Origin: Lyophyllum atratum
Lineage: Eukaryota; Basidiomycota; Agaricomycetes; Agaricales; Lyophyllaceae
DNA length: 64,000 nt
Direction of reading: 5' to 3'
NCBI GenBank assembly: GCA_014905825.1
Contig: JACGCN010000001.1
Coordinates: 1,488,001 to 1,552,000, forward strand
Shown: one piece after another, positions 46,535 to 59,590 of the stretch
How the letters are laid out: each line of letters starts with the position of its first letter
Position numbering within the stretch: position 1 is the stretch's first letter
Program-made: the position numbers and the translations under genes
Notes under the pieces: model-generated
What the model saw: only the letters and a program-made list of their open reading frames with translations
The model's database searches: none
Told to the model about the DNA's origin: nothing

Positions 46535-48777
46535 ATGATATCAAAGATCTTCACCCTTGGGCTCCTTCTTTGCCATCTGCACTTGGCTATAGCTGCAATC
46601 TACGAACGGTTTGAGGATTTGGTTTCCACGAAATATGATTTTGTCATCGTTGGAGGTGAGTAAATTGACTAGTCTCGAGGAACTGCCTTCGTCATTTATT
46701 GTGATAGCTGGAGCGGCCGGAAATGTTTTAGCCAATCGCTTGACAGAAAATCCAAAATTCACAGTTCTCCTTCTGGAGGCGGGGGGATCGTTCGTAGAGC
46801 TTGATACGTAGCTCGGATACCAGCTCATTATGTCTATCCAAGGAATCGAGATGCCGTTTCGACAATGGTTCCCTTCTTCTGTACACGACTGTCCAACACG
46901 TTGTATGATTGGAACTACACGACGACATCTCAGATCGGTCTTAATGGACGGTCAATTGGCTTTCCTCGCGGTCACATCTTGGGTGGAAGTACCTCCATTA
47001 GTAGGCCTCGCCTCCTCACCAGGAATGGTCAGTCTGCTAAATAACGCTATAGATGGAATGTTCTATACCCGAGGATCTTCTGAGGACTATGACCGGTACG
47101 CCGAGATTACTGGTGACCCTGGCTGGTCATGGAAGGAAATCCAGAAATATATTCGCAGAGTAAGCGCCAATCAGTCTCGTTGAGTCTCTCTTTCTGAATC
47201 TATTGTTTCAGAATGAGATATTTATTCCGCCTGCTGACCATCATGACACGACTGGGGAGTACAACCCTTCATTTCACAGCGTTGAAGGGATAAATTCTGT
47301 TAGTCTCCCCGGTTATCCTCAGGCAATCAACGGGCGGGTGATACAAACAACTAGCGACCTGGATGAATTTCCTTTCAATCGAGATATGAATTCGGGAAAC
47401 CTTTTGGGCTTGGGTATGGCAATATCTTATATATGGCTTGACGGAAAATTGACGGGGAACTCAGGCTGGTTACAGGCCACCATCAAGGGAGGGAGCCGTA
47501 GTAGTTCAGCCACGTCCTATCTGGCCCCACGTTTTATAACCAGGCCTAATCTTCATATCTTGCTGAACGCACAAGTGACTCGTGTATTGACTTCTGCTCG
47601 TGATCGAAATATCCAGCTGGTGGAGCTTCTACAGGAAGCGCAAGGTGCGAAATAAGTTCCAGATGTTTCACCGCATCTTCTTATCGATAATTCAAGGCCC
47701 AAAGCTACTCATTTCAGCGCGGAAGGAAATCATATTGTCTGCTGGAACGATTGGCACTCCCCACATCTTGTTAAATTCGGGTGTTGGAGACAACGATGAG
47801 CTCGCGCAACTCGGTATCGACAGCGTACTTCACTTACCGGATGTTGGAAAGAATCTGTCAGATCACCCGCGATTGGCAAACAACTGGTTTGTAAACGAAG
47901 ACGGACGAACCTTCGATGTCATCAATCAAAACTCGACGTTGACGGATAGTTTGGTGCATCAATGGGCGAAGACACAGAAAGGCCCTTTGGTAGACACTTT
48001 CGTATCGCATCTGTTTTTCGCCCGATTGCCTACGAAGCTTCTTCCCGATGGTAAAGATCCTGCCGCTGGGCCGAATAGCCCTCACTATGAACTTGGATTT
48101 TCGGTATGACCTTGTCACTCTGCATTTTAACAACTGACGAGGTACGTAGAATGGGTTTGTCGGAGGAACCCCATCCACTGGTAACTTTATGGGAATCACT
48201 ACAAGGGTTGTCTCCCCTACCTCACGTGAGTAATCTAGTCTCCATTTATTCAATGTTCTCTGAAGTCCTGCGTAGGCGGCTCAGTAAAGCTGAAGTCGAA
48301 AGATCCAGTCGATGTCCCCATAATTGATCCAGGTTTTTTGTCTACTGATTTCGATATCTTGGCGATGCGCGAGGCTGTAAAAAGTGCAAGGAGGTTTGTC
48401 GAGGGGCCAGCGTGGCAAGGCTACGTGCTCAATCCATTTGGCGCGCTTGCCAACGCTACGACCGATCCCTTGCTGGACTTATACATCCGCAATCTGACCG
48501 GTACATCCGCTCATTGTACTGGTACAGCAGGTATGTCTGGAAGGACTGCAACTCATGGAGTTGTCGATCCAGATTTCCGAATAAAGGGGCTTAGTGGTAT
48601 ACGAGTTGTTGATGCCTCTGTCTTGGTACGAGCCTGGAATTACGCAAAACGGCATTTTGTTGCTAACCCAGGATGCAGCCATTTGTGCCAAGTGCACACA
48701 CGCAGGCACCAGTGTATATTTTCGCTGAGCGAGCGGCGGATTTAATCAAGGCGGATTGGCAACGGAACCTTCATTGA
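46535..48777 (+). CDS. Secreted GMC oxidoreductase, aryl-alcohol oxidase-like
   Basis: FAD-dependent oxidoreductase, likely extracellular and H2O2-generating if it is an oxidase. The ATG at 46535 opens a signal peptide ([20 protein letters not shown]). The FAD-binding motif is [16 protein letters not shown], split by an intron. Then come [64 protein letters not shown] and the second GMC signature [20 protein letters not shown]. The C-terminal domain has [40 protein letters not shown] and, after an intron, [20 protein letters not shown]; both putative active-site histidines are present. Stop TGA at 48775-48777. One base seems to be missing near 46809. Substrate cannot be read from sequence. 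Confidence 0.88.
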
Positions 48778-48957
48778 TTCAAGGTTGGTGATATCTTTAC
48801 AGCCTCAGTGATGTGTTGCCAATCAGTACTAGTGTACTTACAGAGGAATAGTCGGGAAAGAGTGGTGTGACGAGTCGCGGAGTCAGTTGCCTGTTTGGTA
48901 TGATCACGACAAGTAAACACGTTATGTTTTCGTCTTCTCTGCCGATGTACAAGTTCA

Positions 48958-50817
48958 ATGAATGTACGGCCTCTTATCACAGTATGCGGAACAACGGGAG
49001 TTGGAAAGTCAAACTTGGCCATCGAGCTTGCTTTACATCTTAGTCGCAGTAATCGTGCAGATGGATGGCGGGGAGCGAGGATCATCAATGCCGATTCCAT
49101 GCAAGTCTACGAGGGAATGGATGTCATTACGAACAAGGTCCCAGAGGCAGAACGACAAGGCATAGAACACCTTTTGATGGGGTTTAAGTCACCCGGCGAG
49201 CAATATGTAGTCGGGCAGTGGGTACAGGATGCCCTCAAAGCGGTCAGTCATGCTCCAACTACTTGAGCATCAGAGTACAGAAAACTCACTCTCCTTCATG
49301 AATTTGGCCTTAGATCGACGATACTCACAAGAGAAATGAGATTCCCATCGTTGTTGGCGGGACTTCTTATTGGATCCAGCACTTAATATTCCCAAATCGC
49401 CTGGCCCCGACAGTACTCCTCAAGATTTAAAATCCACCCAGTCGCCTGCCTTGAGCCAAGAACTAGTTGACATTGTCGCTTCACTCCCAACCCATTTGCT
49501 TAGAGTCTTCAATGACCTTCCCGTACACCCTCCATCAGCGACAGCAGATCCTGATGCCGCTTTCAATCTGCACACCCTCCTTTCAATCCTCGATCCGCCA
49601 GTCGCAAGTCGTTGGCATTGGAGGGACACAAGAAAAGTCCTACGGAGCCTGGGCGTCATAAAAGAGTCCGGCAGACGTGCGAGTGAAATTATCTCCGATC
49701 AGGCGAAGAACGCGTCTGCAAGCAAGCCAAGGTTCATCTGACTCGATTCTTCTCATGACAAGTTCTCAAAGACTGCAGGTTTCGTACCCTCTGCTTCTGG
49801 CTTTACGCCGAACCCTCTGTTCTTGAGCAGAGGTTGAACGAGCGCGTCGATAAAATGATAGAGGTTCGACCGCCGATATATTTTGGTCTTGTCCACTGAT
49901 TTCTTATACAGCAAGGACTTTTGTCCGAAATTCGCAGCTTGGACGAAATTTCAACCGCAAACCGTAATGACCGATCATCGAGCCCACAAACCGCCGAAAG
50001 CAAGATTGATTACACTTCGGGTATCTATCAGTCTATTGGTATTAAGACTCGCTTTCTGTGAGGACCCCGCTAATGGACGTCTCAGGTTATAAAGAATTCC
50101 ATGAATATCTTTCTGCCCCAGAGCGATCAGAAAAGGCATATAATGCAGCTGTTGAGCGCATGAAGGTATCCACGAGACAGTACGCTAAAAGACAAGTTTC
50201 GTGGATCCGGAATAAGCTATTACCAGCTGTGAATACGGCCAATTCAGAAGAAATAGTAACACCGACATACCTGTTGGATGCTACAGGTGATTTCATTTGC
50301 CTGCCGTTTTTAATCCCGCTGATGTCGCCTATCTAGCGTTGGGAGACCATTGGAACCGCAGTGTGCGCGATGTAGCCGTTCAAATCACGGAAGGCAAGTT
50401 TGTTACTCCATTCCCTAACTACATTAGAACCTTATAGTCCTTGGGTAGACTTCCTGATAAACCGGGAACTGCCCAACCCGTTCTCACTGTCGGACAACGC
50501 GAATAAGATGATGAAGATCGACGAAAGGGCGATAGAGTACGTCAACATATCCACGGTATCTTTCATGGTCTCAACTTAGACTATGTGCAGCCCAGCTTCC
50601 GTTCTTGACGCCAGGAAAAAACGAATCTGTCAGATATGCACTCCACATCCAGAGCGCCCCTTCATGGTTGAAGAAGGCCGAGAGTGGGAGGCGCACTGTA
50701 AAACCTCGCGTCCATAGACGTCTTGCTTCGAAGGGGCATCGAGGTAGCTTACGAGACACAGAGCAGATATCTGAGCAGGTTGGAAGTGAAAACTCTGTCA
50801 TCGGATCTTCGCACTAA
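48958..50817 (+). CDS. MOD5: tRNA dimethylallyltransferase
   Basis: Adds a dimethylallyl group to A37 of certain tRNAs. The ATG at 48958 gives MNVRPLITVCGTTGVGKSNL with the P-loop GTTGVGKS, then ARIINADSMQVYEGMDVITN and KVPEAERQGIEHLLMGFKSP. After introns come IPIVVGGTSYWIQHLIFPNR, ASRWHWRDTRKVLRSLGVIK and further body exons. The C-terminus has a C2H2 zinc finger typical of eukaryotic members: CQIC, then EWEAHCKTSRH (about 50630-50715) and RRLASKGHRGSL. One extra base near 50712 interrupts the finger between SR and H. The stop is near 50817. Full-length family architecture. Convergent with the fasciclin gene, about 70 bases between stops. Confidence 0.88.
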
Positions 50818-50888
50818 TTTACATAGTATCTGAGGAGTAATGAAGGAGCAGGGACAGCAATTGTCACTATGGATGTCTTAGCCTGTCG

Positions 50889-52943
50889 TTAGTTTTCTGC
50901 TGCCCACTTGGGCAACCAATCCTCCCAATCCTCCCAATCCTCCGATGCCGCATCTTTGTCCAAATAACTATCATGACCAGGAAGGATGGTGGCAGTGGTC
51001 GTGGTGATGCTCTCTGGGGTCTAGCAGACGATTGACAACATGAACTGCGCCATTGAGGGCAACCAGGTCTTCCAGGCACACTGGGTGACTATTGACCGTA
51101 AACTTGGTTGTTATCTTGTGCGGCTTGTGCGGGCCAGGGATGGGGATTGTGAGGTTGTATTTCTCAACGCGGGCATGTAGGGAGTGGTTCGTGAGTGCTG
51201 TGGGCAGCTTCAACTCGAAGGATATAATAGGTTCATGATGTAGTTGCAGAGCATCAGATGGGATATGGTATTCATCTCCATCTGAGGGCTGCATTGCCGT
51301 TGGTGAGGACATCATACAGCGCTAGGTATTCAGCAACTATGATTTTGCTGAGCTTCGGTGAGGGCTTCGTATGCGTCGGTGTCCATGGCCAAAATCTCCT
51401 CTTGATGTTTGATGTTGAATTGGAATGGGCCACTTGGCGGTGAGGTCTTCTCGCGTTGTCCAGTGCAGGTGGAAGCTTCACCAGAGTAAAGGGACTTCGG
51501 CATGACGTCGCCGCAGTTGAAGAGGTCATCATGCTGGTAGCTAGCGAAGTTGAGAAGGTTGTAGATTAGCGCCAAGAGATCCGAGCTTGGATATTTCAAA
51601 GGTCTTGTGATCGCCACAAGTCGCTGCGCTCGAGGATTCCGAATTGTTGTACTGATAATCTGCGAAGGATGTGAGTGATTAAGTCAAGGAAACATGTAGT
51701 CGACTTGCCAGTATGGAATACGAAATCAGGTACGATGTGGAACTGGAGCAGTTTCTTGAGAACACGTGCGCCGAAAGGAGAGAAGAGGAAGAGTTTGAGC
51801 TTCAGCGGAAGTGCCGCGAAGGCATGATTTGTAGGTGCAAAGACGGTCACGGCCGCGGCCCCTTCAACTGATTCTTTCTCGCTCTTGTCTCCGTGTTCGA
51901 AGCGCAGATCCAAGGAGTCAGTCAGTCCCACGCGTTGGATCGCTGAGGTCTGGACGAACACAGTCTCAGTACTAATGCAGATGTACATGGTGCAAAACAG
52001 GATTCACAAATGTGGAGAAGGCTGACTGGTGCCATAAACAACCCCTGGAAGGCCGAAGGAGGAGGAACTAACGGATGATCTATGCCATGTATAATTCCTG
52101 CCGAGATATTTGAGCTGGCTCTATAAAACTAGGATGGTGAGGCTCACCGTTACTAGCGGGTCCATTTGGTCTGTTGACTTTGCTGATAATATTGATGGTA
52201 GGGAGCGGTGACAAGAGACTCCTGGTGACTCTGATGCGCAGCGGTCGCGCACCCAGGGCCTCTGGGAGCACGAGGTTTGTGGCGAGGGTGTTGTTGTCTG
52301 CAAGTTTCGTCGCCTCAAACTTCGAGGGAAGGATGTGGTAGGAAAGGACGGCGCGGATAATCTTCTTGAGTTTCTTTTTGCACTTCTCTTTGTCATCGTC
52401 CTTGTCGTCGGTGGAACGTGTCTGGAATTGTTCAACGAGGTCAACGATGTCAGCAAGGTCGTACGCCTGCACCGGAGAGGCAATGTCAGTGACGTCAGAG
52501 ATCCAGCGACAATGCTTGTGTCGGTGTAGAGCACTGTTAGGAACGGCGAAGAACGTGATGCTGAGGTAGATGTCAGACAGTATTTGCGTGAGGGTTTCGA
52601 GACACCTACTCTGCTGAAGAATCATTAAGGATGCTTACGATGCCGTCCACCCAATTGATGGCTTTGACGAGCTTCGTATACCTACCGACGATTCAGACGA
52701 GACCCACGGAAGAAATGCTGGGAATACTTACTCGGCGTCTTTGCGGAGCGTATCGTATATAGTTTCGTTTCCCGAGCCTGGCCATGGAAGAGGTCTGTGA
52801 GGAGGTACCCCAGGAAAGCCGGCGTCGAGAGGTTCTTGCCCTCTGCCATACGACGCGAGTGCTTCATCAGGATCATAGACACTCTTGCTCGCTGCGATGG
52901 CTGCAAAGGTGCCCAGCAAAAGGGCTTGAATTGGGACAATCAT
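50889..52943 (-). CDS. Secreted protein with two fasciclin (FAS1) domains
   Basis: Predicted cell-surface or cell-wall adhesion protein. The start is taken at 52943 (MIVPIQALLLGTFAAIAASK, a signal peptide); an upstream in-frame ATG at 52955 is possible. The first FAS1 domain includes YDTLRKDAE, ITFFAVPNSAL, LSYHILPSKFEATKLADNN and INIISKVNRPNGPASN. The second has the H1-type box AVTVFAPTNHAFAALPLKLK, FGARVLKKLLQFHIVPDFVF, EKYNLTIPIPGPH and GAVHVVNRLLDP. The tail is histidine-rich and then, after an extra base near 50980, acidic/tryptophan-rich with EDWEDWEDWLPKWAAEN. Stop at 50891-50889. No GPI signal is visible. It sits just downstream of VMA1 on the same strand. Confidence 0.82.
50927..50953 (-). 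repeat. 9-bp minisatellite encoding Glu-Asp-Trp repeats
   Basis: Three tandem copies of GAGGATTGG on the minus strand encode the EDW units at the C-terminus of the fasciclin protein. Coordinates are accurate to a few bases. The repeat could vary in copy number between strains without breaking the frame. Confidence 0.6.
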
Positions 52944-53082
52944 GGTTGAGGTCAAGGCACGATGTATGTCAGACGAGACTGCTGCGGAATCATAAAGGTT
53001 TCACCATGCCGCTCCGCTTTCCAAGGATTCATCATATCCGACACAAACTGACATCATTATACTATCATTCGTGGTCGCATCT

Positions 53083-55454
53083 TCACTCTGCCAATTGTCT
53101 GAACTTGTCTTGTATCTCACTATACAAACCGTCTAGCTTCTTCCTGATCGCCTCCTCTCCTTGTGAAGGGGACTGAGATGATCGTTAGATGGGCGTCTCC
53201 ACATATAGTCAACACCCCGTACCTCAAACTTCATTTGTGAGAGCTTGAACATCAAGTCACCAGCCGAGTCCTTTATCCGCGCGAATGTAAGGTCGCCCTG
53301 CGACACCGCCCGCACCGCCGCATCGTGGAAGGCAACAAAATTCCTCAACATCGCGCTTGTCTTGTAGAACGGGCAGTACCGGTCGTATTCACTCATACCG
53401 TTCTGTTGCAGGAAGTCGTCCTTGAGCATCCTTGCCACTTCGAGAGTAATCTTGTCGTTCTCGCCGAGAGCGCTCTTTCCAACAAGTTGCACAATCTCGG
53501 CAAGGTCTTCCTCTTTCTGCAGGATCTCTTTCGTCTTCGTGCGTAGTTCCACGAACCCAGGTTCCGTAGATTCATAGTAGGGTTCGAGTACCTTTGTATA
53601 CTTGGAATATGATACTGACCAGTTGACGGAAGGGAAGTGTTTGCGTTGGGCAAGTTTCTTGTCGAGACCCCAGAAGACTTGGACAATGCCGAGGGTGGCA
53701 GAAGTGACGGGATCCGAGAAATCACCTCCAGGGGGGGAAACACTATCGTATCAAGTGTCAGATGAGACTGGAAAGGCTAAACAAAGGAGATATACGGACG
53801 CGCCAACAATTGAGACGGTACCTTCACGCGAGGGGTTTCCGATACAAACAACCTTGCCAGCACGCTCGTAGAAACTGGCGAGTTTCGTTCCGAGATATGC
53901 GGGGTAACCAGAATCAGCAGGCATTTCTGCCAATCGTCCAGAGATTTCACGCAGTGCCTCAGCCCAGCGAGAAGTAGAGTCGGCCATCATCGAGACATTG
54001 GAGCCTTGGTCACGGAAGTACTCTGAGAGCGTGATACCGGTGTAGATGGAAGCTTCTCGTGCGGCGACAGGCATATTCGAGGTGTTGGCCACAAGGGTGG
54101 TACGCTTCATGATGGGTTCTTGACGATCTCCCACATCCATTGTGAGTTCAGGGAACTGTGGTCAAGGGTTGAGCTACACTGGGAGGATTGTAATAAAGTC
54201 GGCTTCACCTCCATCAACACTTCAGCCATCTGTGAAGAGATGAGCAGGTTCTCGTGGTATTATTTGATTTGTGCATACCTCATTGCCACGCTCTCCGCAT
54301 CCAACGTAGACGATGATATCGCTGTTGGAGAACTTGGAAAGGGCTTGAGAGATGACGGTCTTTCCACAACCGAAAGCTCCTGGAATCGCAGTGGTACCTC
54401 CTTGTACACAGCTTCAAGCCATCAGTTCTTGACGCGACTTACGGTTACAAAGTATGCAATGACTTACGGGAATAAGGCGTCGAGAATACGCTGACCAGTC
54501 AAAAGTGGGAAATCCGCAGTCTTTTTCTCTGCAACGGGTCGGGGTGCACGCACAGGCCAGAGCTGCATCATGGCGTGCTTCGTGGTCTTACCCTCGAACT
54601 CGGTTTCCAGGACGATATCCTAGTTGAGAGGGGTCGAAAACGTGGAACACGACGCGTCAGGAGAGGCAGACATACGTTAACGGCATAGCTTCCTTTCTCG
54701 GCGATGTGGGTGATGGTACCCAAGGCGCGGGGAGAAAGCATAATTTTATGATTGTCGACCAGTGAGTTCTCGTAGACACTACCAAAGATGTCTCCGCCCG
54801 AGATATGATCTCCCACCTAGTGATCGTGTGTTAGCAATGCAACTGAAAGAAGTCTAGGTCCAGGCGCACTTTGAACGACGCTGGTTTGAAGTCCCAGTGC
54901 AAAGATCTATCAAGCGCTTCGGTGTTAATACCACGGGGAATGTAGATGGATTTTGAAAGTTGTTGGATGGACTGCGGGTGATGGGTAAGACTATGTAGGC
55001 CAGGGCTAAATAGAACTTACTCGGAGAGGTCTCTGGATACCATCGACAATATTTCCCATCAGACCTGGGGATAGAGGTCAGGCAGGCGAGAAAGTGATTT
55101 GATATAACGAACCAGGGCCTAGCTCGACACTAAGGGGCTTTCCCGTCCGCAGAACAGGATCGCCAACGGTGACGCCAGATGTTTCTTCGTAAACCTGAAT
55201 AGTGGCCTTGTCGGCCTCAATGCGAATGACCTCTGGTAGGGTGTGAGCGGTGAGCTAGATCTGTGGGCAAGGAACGCACCTCCGACGAGCTCGTCATGGC
55301 CAACACGGACTAGCTCATACATGGCGGCGCCGACCATGTTCTCGGCGACGACGACGGGACCTGATACGCCGAATACCTGGCCAAAGCGGCTCTCATGCTC
55401 TTCATCGCTGATCTTGGGAAGGTTCTTGCGTGCGTTGGGTAGAGCTCCAGCCAT
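53083..55454 (-). CDS. VMA1: V-type proton ATPase catalytic subunit A
   Basis: ATP-hydrolysing subunit of the V1 sector. The start ATG is at 55454 ([40 protein letters not shown]). Next are [53 protein letters not shown] and [20 protein letters not shown]. The catalytic core has the P-loop GAFGCGKT (about 54385-54360), [20 protein letters not shown] and [20 protein letters not shown]. After [20 protein letters not shown] comes an intron, then [20 protein letters not shown] and [20 protein letters not shown]. The last exon ends [13 protein letters not shown] with the stop at 53085-53083. All joins are in frame. No intein interrupts the P-loop, unlike Saccharomyces VMA1. Divergent from RPT1 with 140 bases between start codons. 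Confidence 0.94.
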
Positions 55455-55594
55455 TGCGATAACAGGAACTCAGTTACTAGCATCATGAACTCGACTCGGC
55501 CAATCCCGAATCCGTCACGTGCTGCAGACGCGTAATGCCAGTTGACCGTGCTCAGCAGCCTCGTCGACCTCTCTCTCCTCCATACTCAAACAAC
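55455..55594. promoter_or_regulatory. 140-bp shared divergent promoter between VMA1 and RPT1
   Basis: The two start codons (55454 on minus, 55595 on plus) are 140 bases apart, and both genes encode essential, highly expressed ATPases. The region has no clear TATA box. Coordinated expression is an inference from spacing only. Confidence 0.45.
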
Positions 55595-57521
<1,927 letters not shown>

Positions 57522-57680
57522 ATATATATTACTGTATCCTTTCTGAGCCTAGCATTACTATCTATTTCTTTACATGCAATCCTCAGTATGCCGTGATGAG
57601 AAAGCTATGACTTCTGGCGGACCCAAGTCGCGGAGCTAGATTAATTATACTCCCGACAAGGTGATGGTCAACCACAATCA

Positions 57681-59253
57681 ATGCCTCCCTTACCCACTGG
57701 TGCTCCAACTCGAACGGCAAAGGCAGTGAGCACGAGGGTAAGGACGACCTCGACGTTCGCTTCGCCACCTCCGACCCGGCGACCACAGTACTACCGCTCA
57801 GCGCCACAGCCTCCGTCGCTGGAGGTGTCAGAATTGCTCTCGAAATATGCCTCTATTACCCCTCAACGCCCGCTAAATCTCTCGACGTTGTTGTCCTTCG
57901 GCCGCCCCCTAACTCCTGAATCCGTGTTGGCTTCGGTCAATTATGCACTGACGGAGATCCCTCGTAGGCTGGCAACACGCGTGCGTTCTCTTGAGGCACT
58001 TCCCTTTATAGTCGGCACCAACCCGTACGTGGCGAACACGCTCAATGCATACCGAGAGAGCTTTCTGTGGGTCGCTACACACCCACCAGTCACCAACCTC
58101 GACCAAAACGCGAAATTTGCAGAGCAGCTTGCGGATTTGGTCCAAGGCCACGCAAATGATATCCCAACTATGGCCAAAGGGTGAGTCAGCCCCCTTTTCC
58201 TGGTTCTCTCCCCGATTCTGAGTGGACTTCGGGTCAAGATTTCAAGAGTGTTCTCGATATATGTCGCCTATGCAGATCAGCAGCTTCTTGGATGGCGCCA
58301 TTAGGAATCGTATCTCAGTACGGTTAATCGCAGAGCAGCATATTGCGCTGTCGCAGGCACTGGAGAATCCTGATGCTAATACATCCCATGTTGGTGTCGT
58401 CAACATGCAGTGCTCCCCGAAGGCCATGATCAACATGTGCGGCTCATTCGTGTCCGAACTTTGCGAGGCGACATTGGGCGCAAGCCCGTCCATAATCATT
58501 AACGGACATACAGACGCTACATTTCCGTATGTGGCCAACCGATAGTTCATCTCATCCTGCTGACGCAATCTCAGCTACGTTCCTGTCCACCTGGAATATA
58601 TATTGACAGAGATTCTCAAGAATGCCTTTCGTGCAACAGTCGAATACCAATTGAAGCATCACCCAAGCTCTCATTCGTTGCCACCCGTCACAATCACTTT
58701 GTCGCCTCCATCCGCTGTCATGCAAGAGGCAGGCCACCCCTCGACGTACTTCTCCCTTCGAATACGTGATCAAGGCGGTGGGGTGTCCCAAGCAAATATG
58801 GCGCGGATCTTTTCGTATGCCTTTACAACGGCTGGGAGAGACGCTGGAGACGATTTTGACGACGGTGATGGCGGTGGCCCTTACGCTGCTCAACATGTCG
58901 GCGGCAGTGCGGCGATTGGGAGTGGGGGTTTGGGTGAGGCGAACTTGTTTGGAGAAATTACTGGGAAAGGCCTTCAGACTGGAATTGGAACGATTGCTGG
59001 GCTCGGGTACGGGTTACCCATGAGTCAATTATACGCCAAGTATGTCGTCTTGGACGTCCTGCGAGTGACCGTCACTGATATCTTCTTTTGCAGATACTTC
59101 GGAGGATCGCTCGATTTAATGTCTCTTGAAGGGTGGGGTAAGGACAATGTCTGTACATACCGAGGGTTATTCCTGATGCATCTTTTACGAACAGGAACTG
59201 ACGTCTTCCTGAAGCTCAGATGCCTAGATGAAGCAGGGGATTTCACTATTTGA
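57681..59253 (+). CDS. Mitochondrial alpha-ketoacid (pyruvate) dehydrogenase kinase
   Basis: Protein kinase of the PDK/BCKDK family, related to histidine kinases; it inactivates the E1 subunit of a mitochondrial dehydrogenase complex. The ATG at 57681 is followed by a basic presequence (MPPLPTGAPTRTAKAVSTRV). The N-terminal helical domain has NLSTLLSFGRPLTPESVLAS and RSLEALPFIVGTNPYVANTL. The GHKL domain has the N-box EILKNAFRATVEY, the G1 box IRDQGGGVSQANMARIFSYA, an acidic/glycine insert (GDDFDDGDGGGPY) in the ATP-lid region and the G2-type motif GLGYGLPMSQLYAKYFGG. The end reads DVFLKLRCLDEAGDFTI, stop 59251-59253. Four or five introns, all in frame. Whether the substrate is pyruvate or branched-chain dehydrogenase cannot be decided here. 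Confidence 0.9.
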
Positions 59254-59590
59254 GGAGAGGTGTTCTAATCATAAGTGTATTTCGTAGTTAATAAGTATGT
59301 AGGGGAATCATTAGACAACATTAAAGAAACCAGCATTTTGATAGCTTTTCAGCGACCCTAGTTCCGTCTCCAGAGGATCGTTTGTATAACATGAATTGCA
59401 GGGAATTATGGCAATGTGCAGAGGACAACAAGGCAATGAAGTAACTGGATTGGGTACAGCAGACCAAGGGTATGAAGGCCAGCTCAACTTTTTAAGTAAA
59501 ACTTGGTCTAGAAGCGTATGTATAAGTGAGTTCCGTTGAAAGCAAGGACAAGAAAGAAAAGACTAGGCTTGACTACTTTGCGGAAGTGGA
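59254..59590. other. Intergenic between convergent genes
   Basis: The 3' regions of the dehydrogenase kinase and the Pom1-like kinase meet here. AT-rich with no visible gene or repeat. Confidence 0.35.

Noticed and set aside
54360..54400. Intein or homing endonuclease insertion in VMA1
   Set aside because: The P-loop GAFGCGKT continues directly into [13 protein letters not shown] with no inserted domain.
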